A stretch of 64,000 bases of DNA from Hypomesus transpacificus (GCF_021917145.1 NC_061073.1:366223-430222); one strand, 5' to 3'; shown: positions 37,030 through 49,454, numbered from the stretch's first letter. Notes: generated by a model from the letters alone, not told the origin. Numbers and translations are program-made.

Positions 37030-37384
37030 GTGAGTTCCTCTCCTATCAGTAACTGAGATAACTGTGTGGAGATATCCATAACACTGAGATAACCCCAACC
37101 CTGGGATAACCTAGTAAGATGTCTGTACTGAGGTAACCCTAACCTTGAGATAACCTAACTCAGAGATGTCTATACTGAGATAACCCTAACCTTGAGATAA
37201 CCGTCTTAAAAGTGTGTTCCTCTTACCTACGTTCTTTATTTGCTTTCCTCCAGGAGACTGAGCATAACCCCTCCACCAATAACAACCCTTCGAACAATCC
37301 TACCTCACTACATCCCCCCTGGCTGCAGCCACGCCCACTTAGCGCCCGATAGGTAGGGTCAGGGCGAAACACGGCCGCGTCTCC

Positions 37385-37402
37385 ATGGCAACGGCACCCT
37401 AG
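37385..37402 (+). promoter_or_regulatory. plagl2: Short upstream ORF in plagl2 5' UTR
   Basis: ATG GCA ACG GCA CCC TAG ends only 7 bases before the main start codon at 37410. Its context is weak at -3; the main start has G at -3 and +4. Confidence 0.6.
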
Positions 37403-37409
37403 GGCTGCC

Positions 37410-40400
37410 ATGGCAGCAGCTGCAGCTGATGCCCAACGCCGCCATTATACCGCCCTGATCACGCCGGACGAAGAGCAGCGCAGAGCCGCCACAAGCCACG
37501 CCCCCAACGCCGCCGCCAAACTGTACGGGGAAACCGCCCTGCCAAGGACGGAGAGAGAGAGAGAGCGAGAGAGGGAGAGGGGGAGAGAGAGGGAGAGGGA
37601 GAGGGGGAGAGAGAGGGAGAAAGTGAGGGAAGAAAGAGGAGGCAGTGGGAAGGAGTGTCCGGTGTGTGGGGTTCTGATTGGCTGTCAGGAGAAGCTCCGG
37701 CTTCACTCGCTCTGTCACCGCGGAGAGAAGCTCCACCCCTCTCAGAGAGAGACAGAGAGGGAGAGGGAAGAGAGGAGTGAACAGAAGGCGTTTCACTGCT
37801 CTCAGCATCACTGCTCCAAGTCTTTCAGCTCCAAATACAAGCTCCTAAGGTACCTTCATCCAACACTGCAAACAAACTACAACAATGCAGATAGAGACAA
37901 CAGCAGATCAAGGTTCTATCAGTATTTCAAGTCAGAGTCGAGGAACGGTCTGTATTTACCAGGCACAGTGCAAAGTAACCACACCTCTACTACCAGTGTA
38001 ACAGTGTAAGGTAACATCTCAGCTACCAGGCAGTGTAAAGTAACATCTCAGCTACCAGACACAGTGTAAAGTAACATCTCAGCTACCAGACACAGTGTAA
38101 AGTAACATCTCAGCTACCAAACACAGTGTAAAGTAACATCTCAGCAACAAGACACTGTTTAAAGTAACATCTCTACTACCAGACACCGTGTAAAGTAACA
38201 TCTCAGCTACCAGACACAGTGTAAAGTAACATCTCTACTACCAGACACCGTGTAAAGTAACATCTCAGCTACCAGACACAGCGCAAAGTAACCACATCTC
38301 TACTACCAGACACAGCGTGAAGTAACATCTCAGCTACCAGACACAGTGTAAAGTAACATCTCAGCTACCAGACACATTGTAAAGTAACATCTCAGCTACC
38401 AGACACAGTGTAAAGTAACATCTCAGCAACAAGACACCGTTTAAAGTAACATCTCTACTACCAGACACAGTGTAAAGTAACATCTCAGCCACCATACACA
38501 GTGTAAAGTAACATCTCAGCTACCAGACACCGTGTAAAGTAACATCTCTTCTACCAGACACCGTGTAAAGTAACATCTTAGCTATCAGACACAGTGTAAA
38601 GTAACATCTCAGCTACCAGACACAGTGTAAAGTAACATCTCTACCACCAGACACAGTGTAAAGTAACATCTCAGCTACCAGACAAAGTGTAAAGTAACAT
38701 CTCAGCTACCAGACACAGTGTAAAGTAACAGCTCAGGTACCAGACACAGTGTAAAGTAACATCTCTACCACCAGACACAGTGTAAAGTAACATCTCTACC
38801 ACCAGACACAGTGTAAGGTAACATCTCTACCACCAGACACAGTGTAAAGTAAGATCTCTACCACCAGACACAGTGTAAAGTAACATCTCTACCAACAGAC
38901 ACAGTGTAAGGTAACATCTCAGCTACCAGACACAGTGTAAAGAAACATCTCTACTACCAAACAGTGTACTGTAACATCTCTACAATTAGGCACGGCACAG
39001 CAATGATGGTCCACATTCCAACTTTTATATTTATTTACCCATTAATGCATGTAGTAAATATTTACATTAAACTATAAGGATGAGTAAAGCTCAGTGGTTA
39101 GGGTTATACGCTTCACTATATATTTCCCCCCAGGTTCGTCTCCTAGGATAAAAGCATCTGCTAAATGAGTAAATTATTAAACATAATTCCTGATCTGTCC
39201 ATCTTCCTCTTTCACATTTGTCTTTCTCCCTCCACCTTCCCCCTCTCTCTTCCCTCCCTCTCTCTTCCCTCCCTCTCTCTTCCCTCCACCTTCCCCTCTC
39301 TCTTCCCTCCACCTTCCCCCTCTCTCTTCCCTCCCTCTCTCTTCCCTCCCTCTCTCTTCCCTCCCTCTCTCTTCCCTCCCTCTCTCTTCCCTCCCTCTCT
39401 CTTCCCTCCCTCTCTCTTCCCTCCCTCTCCCCTCTCTCTTCCCTCCCTCTCTCTCCCTCCCTCTCTCTTCCCTCCCTCTCTCTTCCCCCCCTCTCTCTTC
39501 CCTCCTCTCTCTTCCCTCCCTCTCCCCTCTCTCTTCCCTCCCTCTCTCTTCCCTCCCTCTCTCTTCCCCCCCCTCTCTTCCCTCCCTCTCCCTCTCTCTT
39601 CCCTCCCTCTCCCCTCTCTCTTCCCTCCCTCTCTCTTCCCTCCCTCTCTCTTCCCTCCCTCTCTCTTCCCTCCCTCTCTCTTCCCTCCCTCTCTCTTCCC
39701 TCCCTCTCTCTTCCCTCCCTCTCTCTTCCCTCCCTCTCCCCTCTCTCTTCCCTCCCTCTCTCTTCCCTCCCTCTCTCTTCCCTCCCTCTCTCTTCCCTCC
39801 CTCTCTCTTCCCTCCCTCTCTCTTCCCTCCCTCTCTCTTCCCTCCCTCTCTCTTCCCTCCCTCTCCCCTCTCTCTTCCCTCCCTCTCTCTTCCCTCCCTC
39901 TCTCTTCCCTCCCTCTCTCTTCCCTCCCTCTCCCCTCTCTCTTCCCTCCCTCTCTCTTCCCTCCCTCTCTCTTCCCTCCCTCTCTCTTCCCTCCCTCTCT
40001 CTTCCCTCCCTCTCCCCTCTCTCTTCCCTCCCTCTCTCTTCCCTCCTCTCTCTTCCCTCCCTCTCTCTTCCCTCCCTCTCTCTTCCCTCCCTCTCTCTTC
40101 CCTCCCTCTCTCTTCCCTCCCTCTCCCCTCTCTCTTCCCTCCCTCTCTCTTCCCTCCCTCTCTCTTCCCTCCCTCTCTCTTCCCTCCCTCTCTCTTCCCT
40201 CCCTCTCCCCTCTCTCTTCCCTCCCTCTCTCTTCCCTCCCTCTCCCCTCTCTCTTCCCTCCCTCTCTCTTCCCTCCCTCTCTCTTCCCTCCCTCTCTCTT
40301 CCCTCCTCTCTCTTCCCTCCCTCTCTCTTCCCTCCCTCTCTCTTCCCTCCCTCTCCCCTCTCTCTTCCCTCCCTCTCTCTTCCCTCCCTCTCTCTTCCCT

Positions 40401-43124
40401 CCCTCTCTCTTCCCTCCCTCTCTCTTCCTCCCCTCTCTCTTCCCTCCCTCTCTCTTCCCTCCCTCTCTCTTCCCCCCCTCTCTCTTCCCTCCCTCTCCCC
40501 TCTCTCTTCCCTCCCTCTCTCTTCCCTCCCTCTCTCTTCCCTCCCTCTCTCTTCCCTCCCTCTCTCTTCCCTCCCTCTCCCCTCTCTCTTCCCTCCCTCT
40601 CTCTTCCCTCCCTCTCTCTTCCCTCCCTCTCTCTTCCCTCCCTCTCCCCTCTCTCTTCCCTCCCTCTCTCTTCCCTCCCTCTCTCTTCCCTCCCTCTCTC
40701 TTCCCTCCCTCTCCCCTCTCTCTTCCCTCCCTCTCTCTTCCCTCCCTCTCTCTTCCCTCCCTCTCTCTTCCCTCCCTCTCCCCTCTCTCTTCCCTCCCTC
40801 TCTCTTCCCTCCCTCTCTCTTCCCTCCCTCTCTCTTCCCTCCCTCTCTCTTCCCTCCCTCTCTCTTCCCTCCCTCTCCCCTCTCTCTTCCCTCCCTCTCT
40901 CTTCCCTCCCTCTCTCTTCCCTCCCTCTCTCTTCCCTCCCTCTCTCTTCCCTCCCTCTCTCTTCCCTCCCTCTCTCTTCCCTCCCTCTCCCCTCTCTCTT
41001 CCCTCCCTCTCTCTTCCCTCCCTCTCTCTTCCCTCCCTCTCTCTTCCCTCCCTCTCCCCTCTCTCTTCCCTCCCTCTCTCTTCCCTCCCTCTCCCCTCTC
41101 TTCCCTCCTCTCTCTTCCCTCCCTCTCTCTTCCCTCCCTCTCTCTTCCCTCCCTCTCTCTTCCCTCCCTCTCTCTTCCCTCCCTCTCCCCTCTCTCTTCC
41201 CTCCCTCTCTCTTCCCTCCCTCTCCCCTCTCTCTTCCCTCCCTCTCTCTTCCCTCCCTCTCTCTTCCCCCCCCTCTCTCTTCCCTCCCTCTCTCTTCCCT
41301 CCCTCTCTCTTCCCTCCCTCTCTCTTCCCTCCCTCTCTCTTCCCCCCCTCTCTCTTCCCTCCCTCTCTCTTCCCTCCCTCTCTCTTCCCTCCCTCTCTCT
41401 TCCCTCCCTCTCTCTTCCCTCCCTCTCTCTTCCCTCCCTCTCTCTTCCCTCCCTCTCTCTTCCCTCCCTCTCCCCTCTCTCTTCCCTCCCTCTCTCTTCC
41501 CTCCCTCTCTCTTCCCTCCCTCTCTCTTCCCTCCCTCTCCCCTCTCTCTTCCCTCCCTCTCTCTTCCCTCCCTCTCCCCTCTCTCTTCCCTCCCTCTCTC
41601 TTCCCTCCCTCTCTCTTCCCTCCCTCTCTCTTCCCTCCCTCTCCCCTGCACAGGCATATGGCCACACACTCCCCTCAGAAGACTCACCAGTGTTCGTTCT
41701 GCGAGAAGATGTTCCACCGCAAGGACCACCTGAAGAACCACCTCCAGACCCACGACCCAAACAAGGAGGCCTTCCGCTGCCAGGACTGTGGGAAGCACTA
41801 CAACACCAAGCTGGGCTACAAGCGCCATGTGGCCATGCACTCAGCCACAGCAGGGGACCTCACCTGCAAGGTGTGCCTGCAGAGCTACGAGAGCACGCCG
41901 GCGCTGCTGGAGCACTTGAAGAGCCATTCGGGGAAGTCGTCGGGCGGTGCTAAGGAGAAGAAGCACCCCTGCGACCACTGCGACCGCCGCTTCTACACGC
42001 GCAAGGACGTACGCCGCCACATGGTGGTGCACACGGGCCGCAAGGACTTCCTGTGCCAGTACTGCGCCCAGCGCTTTGGCAGGAAGGACCACCTCACGAG
42101 ACACGTGAAGAAGAGCCACTCCCAGGAGCTGCTGAAGATCAAGACAGAGCCGCCAGACCTGCTGGGGCTGTTGGGGTCTGGACCCATCAAGGAGGAGCTC
42201 AGCCCCATGATGTGCAGCATGAGCTCCACCAAGGACCCCCTTATGGCCAAGCCCTTCCCCGGAGGGACGGCCTTCCCCATGGGCATGTACAACCCCCACC
42301 ACCTCCAGCCCCTGCCCAGCCCCGGAGGGGGGCACCACCCCTCCCTGATGCCCAGCTCCCTGTCTGCCGCTATGGGCATGGGCTGCCACATGGACCCCCC
42401 TACGTCCCTCCACCCCCACCACCTCCCTCACCACCCTCACCACCATCACCATCACCATCATCACCACCACCACCACCACTCCCCGCCCCTGCCCGCCCAA
42501 GGGCCCCAGCCCCTCCCACCCCCGCCTAAGTACCAGCTGGGATCTACCTCATATCTGCTGGAAAAGCCTCTCAAGGTGGAGATGGAGAGCTTCCTCATGG
42601 ATCTGCAGAGCGGCCTCCCTGGGGCCCCCTCACCTGGGGCCCATTCTGCAGACCCACTTGCTGCTGCTTCGCCCCCCAAGGAGGGGCTGGAGCCATCGGC
42701 TGGCCTGCCAGATGACCTCTGCGGGGACGCCCTTCTGTCCAAGAGCCCCGCCGTGATGTCCGAGTCTCTGTGTGCTGCTAACATGGACTTCTCCCACCTC
42801 CTCAGCTTCCTGCCCTTTAACCTGCCTCCCTACAGCGCCCCCATGAGCGCCGGAGGAATGGTGATGGGCTACACCTCGTCGGCAGCCTCCTCCTCTTCCT
42901 CCTCTTCCTCTTCCTCCTCCCTGCATGCCGCCGAGGCCCAGCTGGCAGCAGCATCCGGCTCCGCCTCCCTTACCTCTCTGCAGCTGCAACCTCAGGAGCT
43001 TGGGGGCCCTGCAGGGGGCCTGGGTGCCGCGGGGGGACTGGGGCCCCTGCAGTCCCTCCCTCCAGTCTTCAGCTCCAGCCTCAGCACCACCACGCTGCCT
43101 CGCTTCCACCAAGCCTTCCAGTGA
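37410..43124 (+). CDS. plagl2: Zinc-finger transcription factor PLAGL2
   Basis: Nuclear PLAG-family activator with seven C2H2 fingers. Coding exons 37410-37849 (from the acceptor at 37253) and 41654-43124 join as AG|G inside finger 2 (SSKYKLLR then HMATHS) and give 636 residues; the human protein has 496. Finger 1 is CPVCG...HSLCH, and fingers 3-7 include [18 protein letters not shown] and [18 protein letters not shown]. Next comes [15 protein letters not shown] with SUMO-type IKTE and IKEE motifs, then a Pro/His-rich region with a poly-His run and the conserved C-terminus [11 protein letters not shown]. Two Arg/Glu-dipeptide stretches encoded by GA repeats (about 37551-37640 and 37741-37785) lengthen the N-terminus and the linker between fingers 1 and 2. 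The start at 37410 has a strong context (GCCATGG). PLAGL2 rather than PLAG1/PLAGL1 is supported by the activation-domain motifs and by adjacent pofut1 and kif3b. Confidence 0.93.
37965..38985. repeat. 31-bp minisatellite in plagl2 intron
   Basis: About 30 diverged copies with the core taccagacacagtgtaaagt followed by aacatctcagc, starting about 120 bases after the donor at 37849. Confidence 0.92.
39125..39172 (+). mobile_element. L2-like retroelement tail fragment
   Basis: Contains ctaggataaaagcatctgct followed by aaatgagtaaa, matching the tail motif at 54.15 kb. Confidence 0.5.
39230..41648. repeat. 2.4-kb pyrimidine minisatellite, 15-bp unit
   Basis: About 160 copies of ttccctccctctctc, with shortened ccctcccc variants at intervals. 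C/T is on the plagl2 sense strand, and the array ends at ccctgcacag, the 3' splice site of the zinc-finger exon. Since 15 is divisible by 3, a stop-free frame runs through it into the exon, giving a spurious 1319-codon ORF. Confidence 0.97.
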
Positions 43125-43479
43125 CGGCTTCGAGCTGGACCCAGTCCTGCAGTTGGACCCAGTCCTCAGCCCAGTCCAGCCCCAAACCAGCCCAGTACTA
43201 TCCCAGCCCATCTCTAGCCCAGTACTATCCCAGCCCATCTCTAGCCCAGTACTATCCCAGCCCATCTCTAGCCCCATCCCGGTGGGTCGCCCCAGCCCCA
43301 GCCCAGCCCTACCCCAGCCCCGACGTACCCGTAGTTAAAAGCACACAAACGTTTTTTTTTGGCCTTCCATTAATGTCTTTATTGGAATAGAATAGCAAGA
43401 AATCTAGTACCAGGTGTCCTGATCTCTCCTGTAGAGGAAGCAGCATTGGTTCAGTACACCTCCTTCAGTAGCAGCCTGA

Positions 43480-44106
43480 GAGACACGTCCAGGCTGTCAT
43501 CCTGACCAGAGTAGATCTGACCCAGGCTGACATCCTGACCAGAGTAGATCTGACCCAGGCTGACATCCTGACCAGATTAGATCTGACCCAGGCTGACATC
43601 CTGACCAGAGTAGATCTGACCCAGGCTGACATCCTGACCAGGGTAGATCTGACCCAGGCTGTCATCCTGACCAGAGTAGATCTGACCCAGGCTGACATCC
43701 TGACCAGAGTAGATCTGACCCACGCTGACATCCTGACCAGATTAGATCTGACCCAGGCTGACATCCTGACCAGAGTAGATCTGACCCAGGCTGACATCCT
43801 GACCAGAGTAGATCTGACCCAGGCTGACATCCTGACCAGAGTAGATCTGACCCAGGCTGACATCCTGACTAGGGTAGATCTGACCCAGGCTGTCATCCTG
43901 ACCAGAGTAGATCTGACCCAGGCTGACATCCTGACCAGAGTAGATCTGACCCAGGCTGACATCCTGACCAGGGTAGATCTGATCCAGGCTGTCATCCTGA
44001 CCAGAGTAGATCTGACCCAGGCTGACATCCTGACCAGAGTAGATCTGACCCAGGCTGACATCCTGACCAGGGTAGATCTGACCCAGGCTGACATCCTCAC
44101 CAGGGT
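43480..44106. repeat. 33-bp minisatellite in plagl2 3' region
   Basis: About 19 copies with the core ctgaccagagtagatctgac followed by ccaggctgacatc; each contains an AGATCT hexamer. Confidence 0.95.
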
Positions 44107-45704
44107 AAAGCTCATCTGCCTTAACCCTGGCCAGTGTAAAGGGACATTGACCTGTATTTTATTGTCCTTGTCACATGCCAGCAAACATGTCCTAACCTTG
44201 ACCCGAGGGTCATCTCTCCTCCAGCCACCTCCCACACACCAATCACCCCCTCACGGTCTCCACAACGAAAACTACGATTTCAAATACAATGTTACATCGC
44301 TGTCTCACCTGCCGTATATTATCTAAAAGATATATATATATTTAGGAGAAACACGTAAAAAATATATACATATATATTTCAGGCAGTTGTTTAGAGATGT
44401 AAGGTAATGATAATATGATAATGATAACCCTGATAATAACCCTGACATATGTGAATAGCAGAACAGAAATGGCGATGACAGTCAAGGAAAACGTGTTGTG
44501 ATGTTATTGCAGTGTACGATATATCTCATCAGAAATGAATATTATAATTGCTTTTATCTCAGTGTATTTAGGTAGATTCATTGAAAGGTGATGATGTTTG
44601 TGATGTCTGGCAGGTGTATCTTGCATTTTATTGATCAGAAATGGATGAAGTATTAGTTTCCCCTTTCAGGTTTCTGTTTTATATTCCTTCCTCTGTCCTG
44701 TTCTTCATTTTAGAATAGGAACTGTGGACTGACAGGACGTGTAATAGGCTGTTAGTGGCATAAGAAGAGTGTTAGGATTTGAAATAGATGTCTTTAAAAG
44801 TCTCATAGGAGTGCTGCAAAGAACAACCAACAATGCTAGGCTACACAGTTTCAACATAACCCCCTTTTATTTTTGCTCTAAATCCAGTGTCCAGCCAAAT
44901 GTTAAGCTGTGATGCCATTGGCCACAATTCAGTAAGGTCTGATGCTATTGGTCAGACCCATGCTCAGCAGCCTATCACAACCCAAGCCCAAAGGGATGAA
45001 AGTGAAAGGTGCTCCTGTTGTGTGTTGTGCACCGAACATGACACCAGCTTGAAGGACAGTGTTCTGTTATTGGCTGGGAGCACCTGTGTGTATCACAACA
45101 CAGGCAACAAACTGACGTTTGGAGAAGGCCCTCGGCGACTGTGTGGTCCTACCAGACTTTGCACCTTGTCTGTGCTCCCCTAACCTGGTGAAGCAGAAAC
45201 TCCTGGGAGACTACCTAGAGTTGCTAAGGAAAAAAATACAATAACGATAACAAAAGTTCTACCATATCCACAAGGACAGTACAAAACATATTGCTGCTTT
45301 TAGCTACAGCTGGCCAACCCAGCTGTAGACCACTAGAACATGTCAAGGTGTACAGGAAGCTGAAGCCTGCACAAGATAACCCTAACCCTGCACTCCTGCT
45401 GCTCTCTCCTCTCTGCTCACTGCTTCTTCCATTCAGAGGATCAGGGTTTTGAGGACGGGTGAGGGGGAGAGAGAGAGGGAGGGAGGGGGAGAGAGAAGGG
45501 AAGGAGGGGAGGGTCTTTGTCATTCAAAGCAGGAGACCTCTGGCTCTGATGTTGATACGTCTTACATGTTGTCTGTTAGTTTGTCACATGATATTATTAT
45601 TATTTTCTGTTTGTTAAAACAGGATCTTGAAAAACAACACAACACATCACCTCATTTTTGTTTTCTTTACCAAAACCTGGGGAGAAGAAGCTCCACGCAG
45701 CGCG

Positions 45705-45775
45705 ACGCAGCTCCATGCAGCGCCACGCAGTGCAACGCGGCGCCATGCAGTGCAACGCAGCGCCATGCAGTGCTG
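45705..45775. repeat. Short gcagcgccatgcagtg repeat
   Basis: About four copies of an 18-20-base GC-rich unit (gcagtgcaacgcagcgccat). Confidence 0.75.
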
Positions 45776-46754
45776 AGTCTGTTTCTGATGTTGCCATTGA
45801 TACTTTAATCTCATTATTTGATTGTGGCCCTTTGACATCCATCAGCTGATGTGTTTATGACATGACTGTAGCAGAGGTGGTTTGAAGATACACTCTAATC
45901 TCTGCCCTTGGACCATAAAGACATGCTATTGGTCTAATGGAAAAGGGCGGAGCTTGGAGTTTCTCACCACCTACAGGCTTTACCATAAACACACACTGAT
46001 TGGTTAACACAGATAACACCAACCAATGGGAGCCAGACGAGAGTGTTGCTAGGTAAAACCCAGAGCGGTATGGATTCCCCAAAGCTTAGTATGACACTTA
46101 TTATTAGTCACCCCCCTGGAAACCACATGATTCTCTTATGAATTATGTGAATGATTGACATTTGAGAACCAGAATGATGACTGATCCTGACAAACGTGTG
46201 CCACCTTCTTCTGCCTTCCTGACCTATATCCAGTAACTACATAGGAATTTTGATATACTTAAAAGACAAGATTCTTACTTTTGTTTTTCGAATAGAAGGT
46301 TTTAGACGTCAGGCGAATTTGTAGCAATCAAATTGAACAATTATATTTTACCTGAAAATAAAATGATTAAAATCATTTATTTCTAAAAATCTAAAATGTA
46401 AAAGGAGAAGCTGTTCGCATGTGTTGGGTTTGTCCTCCCTAGGGTTCTGTGATCTTATCGAGCACTTTCTACCTTTAAAAAGAGTATTGGTTTTCTTCAG
46501 CTTATATGTTCAAAGGTTTTTAATTTTGTATTTGATCCTGTACATGTATGTGCCATTAGTAAGTGTAGATTTTATCAATTTATGTGTCTTTTTTGTTTTG
46601 TCTTCCAAAAGAATAACAGTATTTTTGATAGATGTTTCACTAATGTCGTCCTCCAGCTGTTCTGGCCCTGCTCTGGGTCCTCATCTCTGTTGTTTCTACA
46701 GCCAAAGACTTGTAAATACACATCAACACTACTACTGTCAGAGCTGCTGGACTC

Positions 46755-47440
46755 CACAGTGTCCTCCAGTCACCCTCATCCCTCTGTCCTCCAGTCACCC
46801 TCATCCCTCTGTCCTCCAGTCACCCTCAAATCTCTGTCCTCCAGTCACCCTCATCCCTCTGTCCTCCAGTCACCCTCTGTCTTCCAGTCATACTCATCCT
46901 TCTGTCCTCCAGTCACCCTCATCCCTCTGTCCTCCAGTCACCCTCCTCCCTCTGTCCTCCAGTCTCCCTCATCCCTCTGTCCTCCAGTCTCCCTCATCCC
47001 TCTGTCCTCCAGTCACCCTCATCCTTCTGTCCTCCAGTCTCCCTCATCCCTCTGTCCAGTCACCCTCCTCCCTCTGTCCTCCAGTCTCCCTCATCCCTCT
47101 GTCCTCCAGTCTCCCTCATCCCTCTGTCCTCCAGTCACCCTCATCCCTCTGTCCTCCAGTCACCCTCCTCCCTCTGTCCTCCAGTCTCCCTCATCCCTCT
47201 GTCCTCCAGTCTCCCTCATCCCTCTGTCCTCCAGTCACCCTCATCCTTCTGTCCTCCAGTCTCCCTCATCCCTCTGTCCTCCAGTCTCCCTCATCCCTCT
47301 GTCCAGTCACCCTCCTCCCTCTGTCCTCCAGTCTCCCTCATCCCTCTGTCCTCCAGTCTCCCTCATCCCTCTGTCCTCCAGTCACCCTCATCCTTCTGTC
47401 CTCCAGTCTCCCTCATCCCTCTGTCCTCCAGTCACACTCA
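46755..47440. repeat. ~25-bp pyrimidine-rich minisatellite
   Basis: About 28 copies with the core ctccagtcaccctcatccct followed by ctgtc, with a gtctccctc variant. The long ORFs in two frames are artefacts. Confidence 0.93.
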
Positions 47441-48430
47441 AATGCTCTAAGCTATACCCTTCCCCATGTCATAAGGCCAGCTGCTGCAGGGACAAAGCCC
47501 CTCGAGGTCACACACTGTTGAACTCAACAGAATTAGCAGAAGCTTCTGAGGAACTCTTAGTTCAGAGGAACTGTTTCAAACATACATCAAGACTCCAAAA
47601 GCATCACAGCTTCTTTAACCAGTTCCCAGAGTTCCTAAGCATCGATGCTGCGTACATGGAATATACTGAGCTCTCTAATGGGTGATGCAGTTTCCCAGAA
47701 CATCACAGTTCTCTATGTAGTCTATATGTCGACCTACATAGTATGTATGTAGTGTCTGTGACCTTCAAAGTCTCTATGTAGTGTTTATGTAGACAGGAGT
47801 CAGTGTGGGGGCTGTGTGTTGATGTGACCAGGTCCTGGCTGTAGCTGGATCTCCTTCTCTGCTCCTGCTAGGGATGCACTTATCCTCACCTCCATTCTAG
47901 CAGGAGCGCAACTCACTTCTAAGGGAATTTAATGATCTAAGAAAATCGATTGGATTTAAATAATGCTTCTTTTTTTGCTTTTTAGTGAGAAACTGGGTGC
48001 TGTGTAAAGCAGAGGACACCCATGTTTTAGTTTGATATATTTCTAGCTTCATGTAAGTCTGCATTCCAAGGTTTTTGTGTATCTTGTTAGCCTTTGTTTT
48101 TAGTACTCGCTATCACAGACAATTCTGGAACAAAGGTGAAACAAACAACAATGACATGTTTTCATTCATCCTTACACTATTTTACATAGCATGGAGTTGA
48201 TCTACTACAGGGAGAGTTGTATAAAGATATAGTGCAGAGAAAAAGGAATGTTGCCTTTTTTTGTTACGTATCTCACATGCAGCCGGTCGCTGGGATGTGA
48301 AGTGACAGGTTTGTATATTGGTTGATCCAAAGAGAGAACACAACAGCAGACCTACAGTACGTGTATCTTTGACTTGTCATGTGTTATGTTGAAATGATTA
48401 AAAGACAAACCTACGGTTTCATACTTTCAT

Positions 48431-49080
48431 TGTGGTTCTTCATCAGCTTCCAGACAGATAAGGGAGACTAAAGGTATCATGTGTGATTATATGGCAGCCA
48501 TTTTTCTGAGTGTCCCACTTTATCTGTATTCATCCTAAATTTGATTTGATTTCTTTAATGTGACACAATATGAAAGTTAAAATTGACAAAATTGACCACA
48601 AAACACATTCATTCATGATGAATATTACATATTAAAATACTAGAACCTGGAGGTCGTGTAGGCCTATTTGATAAAATAATTGTAATGTTATGTTAGATTT
48701 GATTTCTTTAATGTGACACAACATGAAAGTAAAAGTTGATTATGAAGACCTTCTTAAGTCAATATTTAACATGATTTTATTACGGCGAAGTCAGGGCTGT
48801 GGTACATGACTCAATACCTTCCAACACTCAAACTGGTTAATAATTACAAGGTAAAGGTATAAATCTAAAAGTAAAACTGCCCTAAAACATTCACCCCAAC
48901 GACCTTCAACAGCTTGAAAAGCTGAAACTTCCCATGTTTAAACATTATTAGAGTAAGGTGTACCCTACCCATGCTTCAGAGATCAATGACTTAATATCTC
49001 CAAATACTGTCTTCTGGTTAATGTTGTTAAATAAATACAGGAAGTGTCTGTCAGTGCCAGTGGTCTTGTGGACCTTTCAC
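48431..49080. other. Intergenic sequence
   Basis: AT-rich. A phrase gatttgatttctttaatgtg acacaa occurs near 48541 and again near 48698, a diverged local duplication. Nothing else is recognised. Confidence 0.5.
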
Positions 49081-49128
49081 CTTCCAGGAAATGATGAGCC
49101 AGGGAAGCGCTTACCTTGTGGCGGGTAG

Positions 49129-49437
49129 AGGGCTGAGGCTGGAGTTGGCAAAGCCAGGGCAGAGTGGAGTGTGTTTGATGCGGAGGCCAAAGGGCCAAAC
49201 GCCAACGCTGGTGTGGGGTATACGGTCATGGGTGCTGGGGCCATGGCCAGGGCAGAGGTGGCCAGTGCTTCAGCCTCTGCAGGACCCCTGAAGGCCCCGG
49301 TGGGCCTGGGGGTGGACACTGGAGTGTACATCGAACTGGACAACATGGAGGTCAAGATCCTGGGAACTGGCTTCAGGCTCGGGGTTAAACCTAGTGTCTC
49401 TGTCCCGGGTAGTTCAGTAGAGTGCTGCATCTCTTAG
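49129..49437 (+). pseudogene. Fragment of an Ala/Gly-rich protein, function unknown
   Basis: An open frame from about 49129 (after an in-frame TAG) to the stop at 49435-49437 encodes RAEAGVGKARAEWSVFDAEA, then KGPNANAGVG, MARAEVASASASAGPLKAP, VGLGVDTGVYIELDNMEVKI and a short C-terminus. The repeated Ala/Gly/Val blocks look like a teleost family of uncharacterised proteins. I see no start codon or upstream exon; a possible acceptor (GGGTAG) sits directly before it. It could be the last exon of a small gene or a retained pseudogene fragment. Confidence 0.45.
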
Positions 49438-49454
49438 GAAGCAGTCTAGACAGG

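Larger units (their letters stand above)
43125..48430 (+). other. plagl2: plagl2 3' UTR and downstream sequence
   Basis: No protein-like ORF after the stop. Three 27-base repeats (ccagtactatcccagcccat) follow at about 43180-43275. Possible poly(A) signals are AATAAA at 46357-46362 and ATTAAA at 48397-48402; the second is followed by a GT-rich stretch. The extent of the UTR is inferred; human PLAGL2 also has a long one. Confidence 0.4.

Noticed and set aside
39165..41653. N-terminal half of a 1319-codon ORF leading into plagl2
   Set aside because: It is a 15-bp pyrimidine repeat read in frame; a clear acceptor at 41653 and the AG|G junction with 37849 restore the conserved finger 2.
42430..42480. 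Poly-His tract in plagl2 as a repeat-expansion artefact
   Set aside because: Frame and flanking conserved sequence are intact on both sides, so it is genuine coding sequence.
43465..44235. Arg/Trp/Ser repeat protein of 256 codons on the minus strand
   Set aside because: 33-bp minisatellite read in frame.
44887..45183. 98-codon plus-strand ORF
   Set aside because: No recognisable domain or splice context; ordinary 3' UTR-type sequence.
46421..47685. Two overlapping ~366-codon Pro/Ser/Leu ORFs
   Set aside because: Both rely on the 25-bp pyrimidine repeat; two frames open at once and no protein features outside it.
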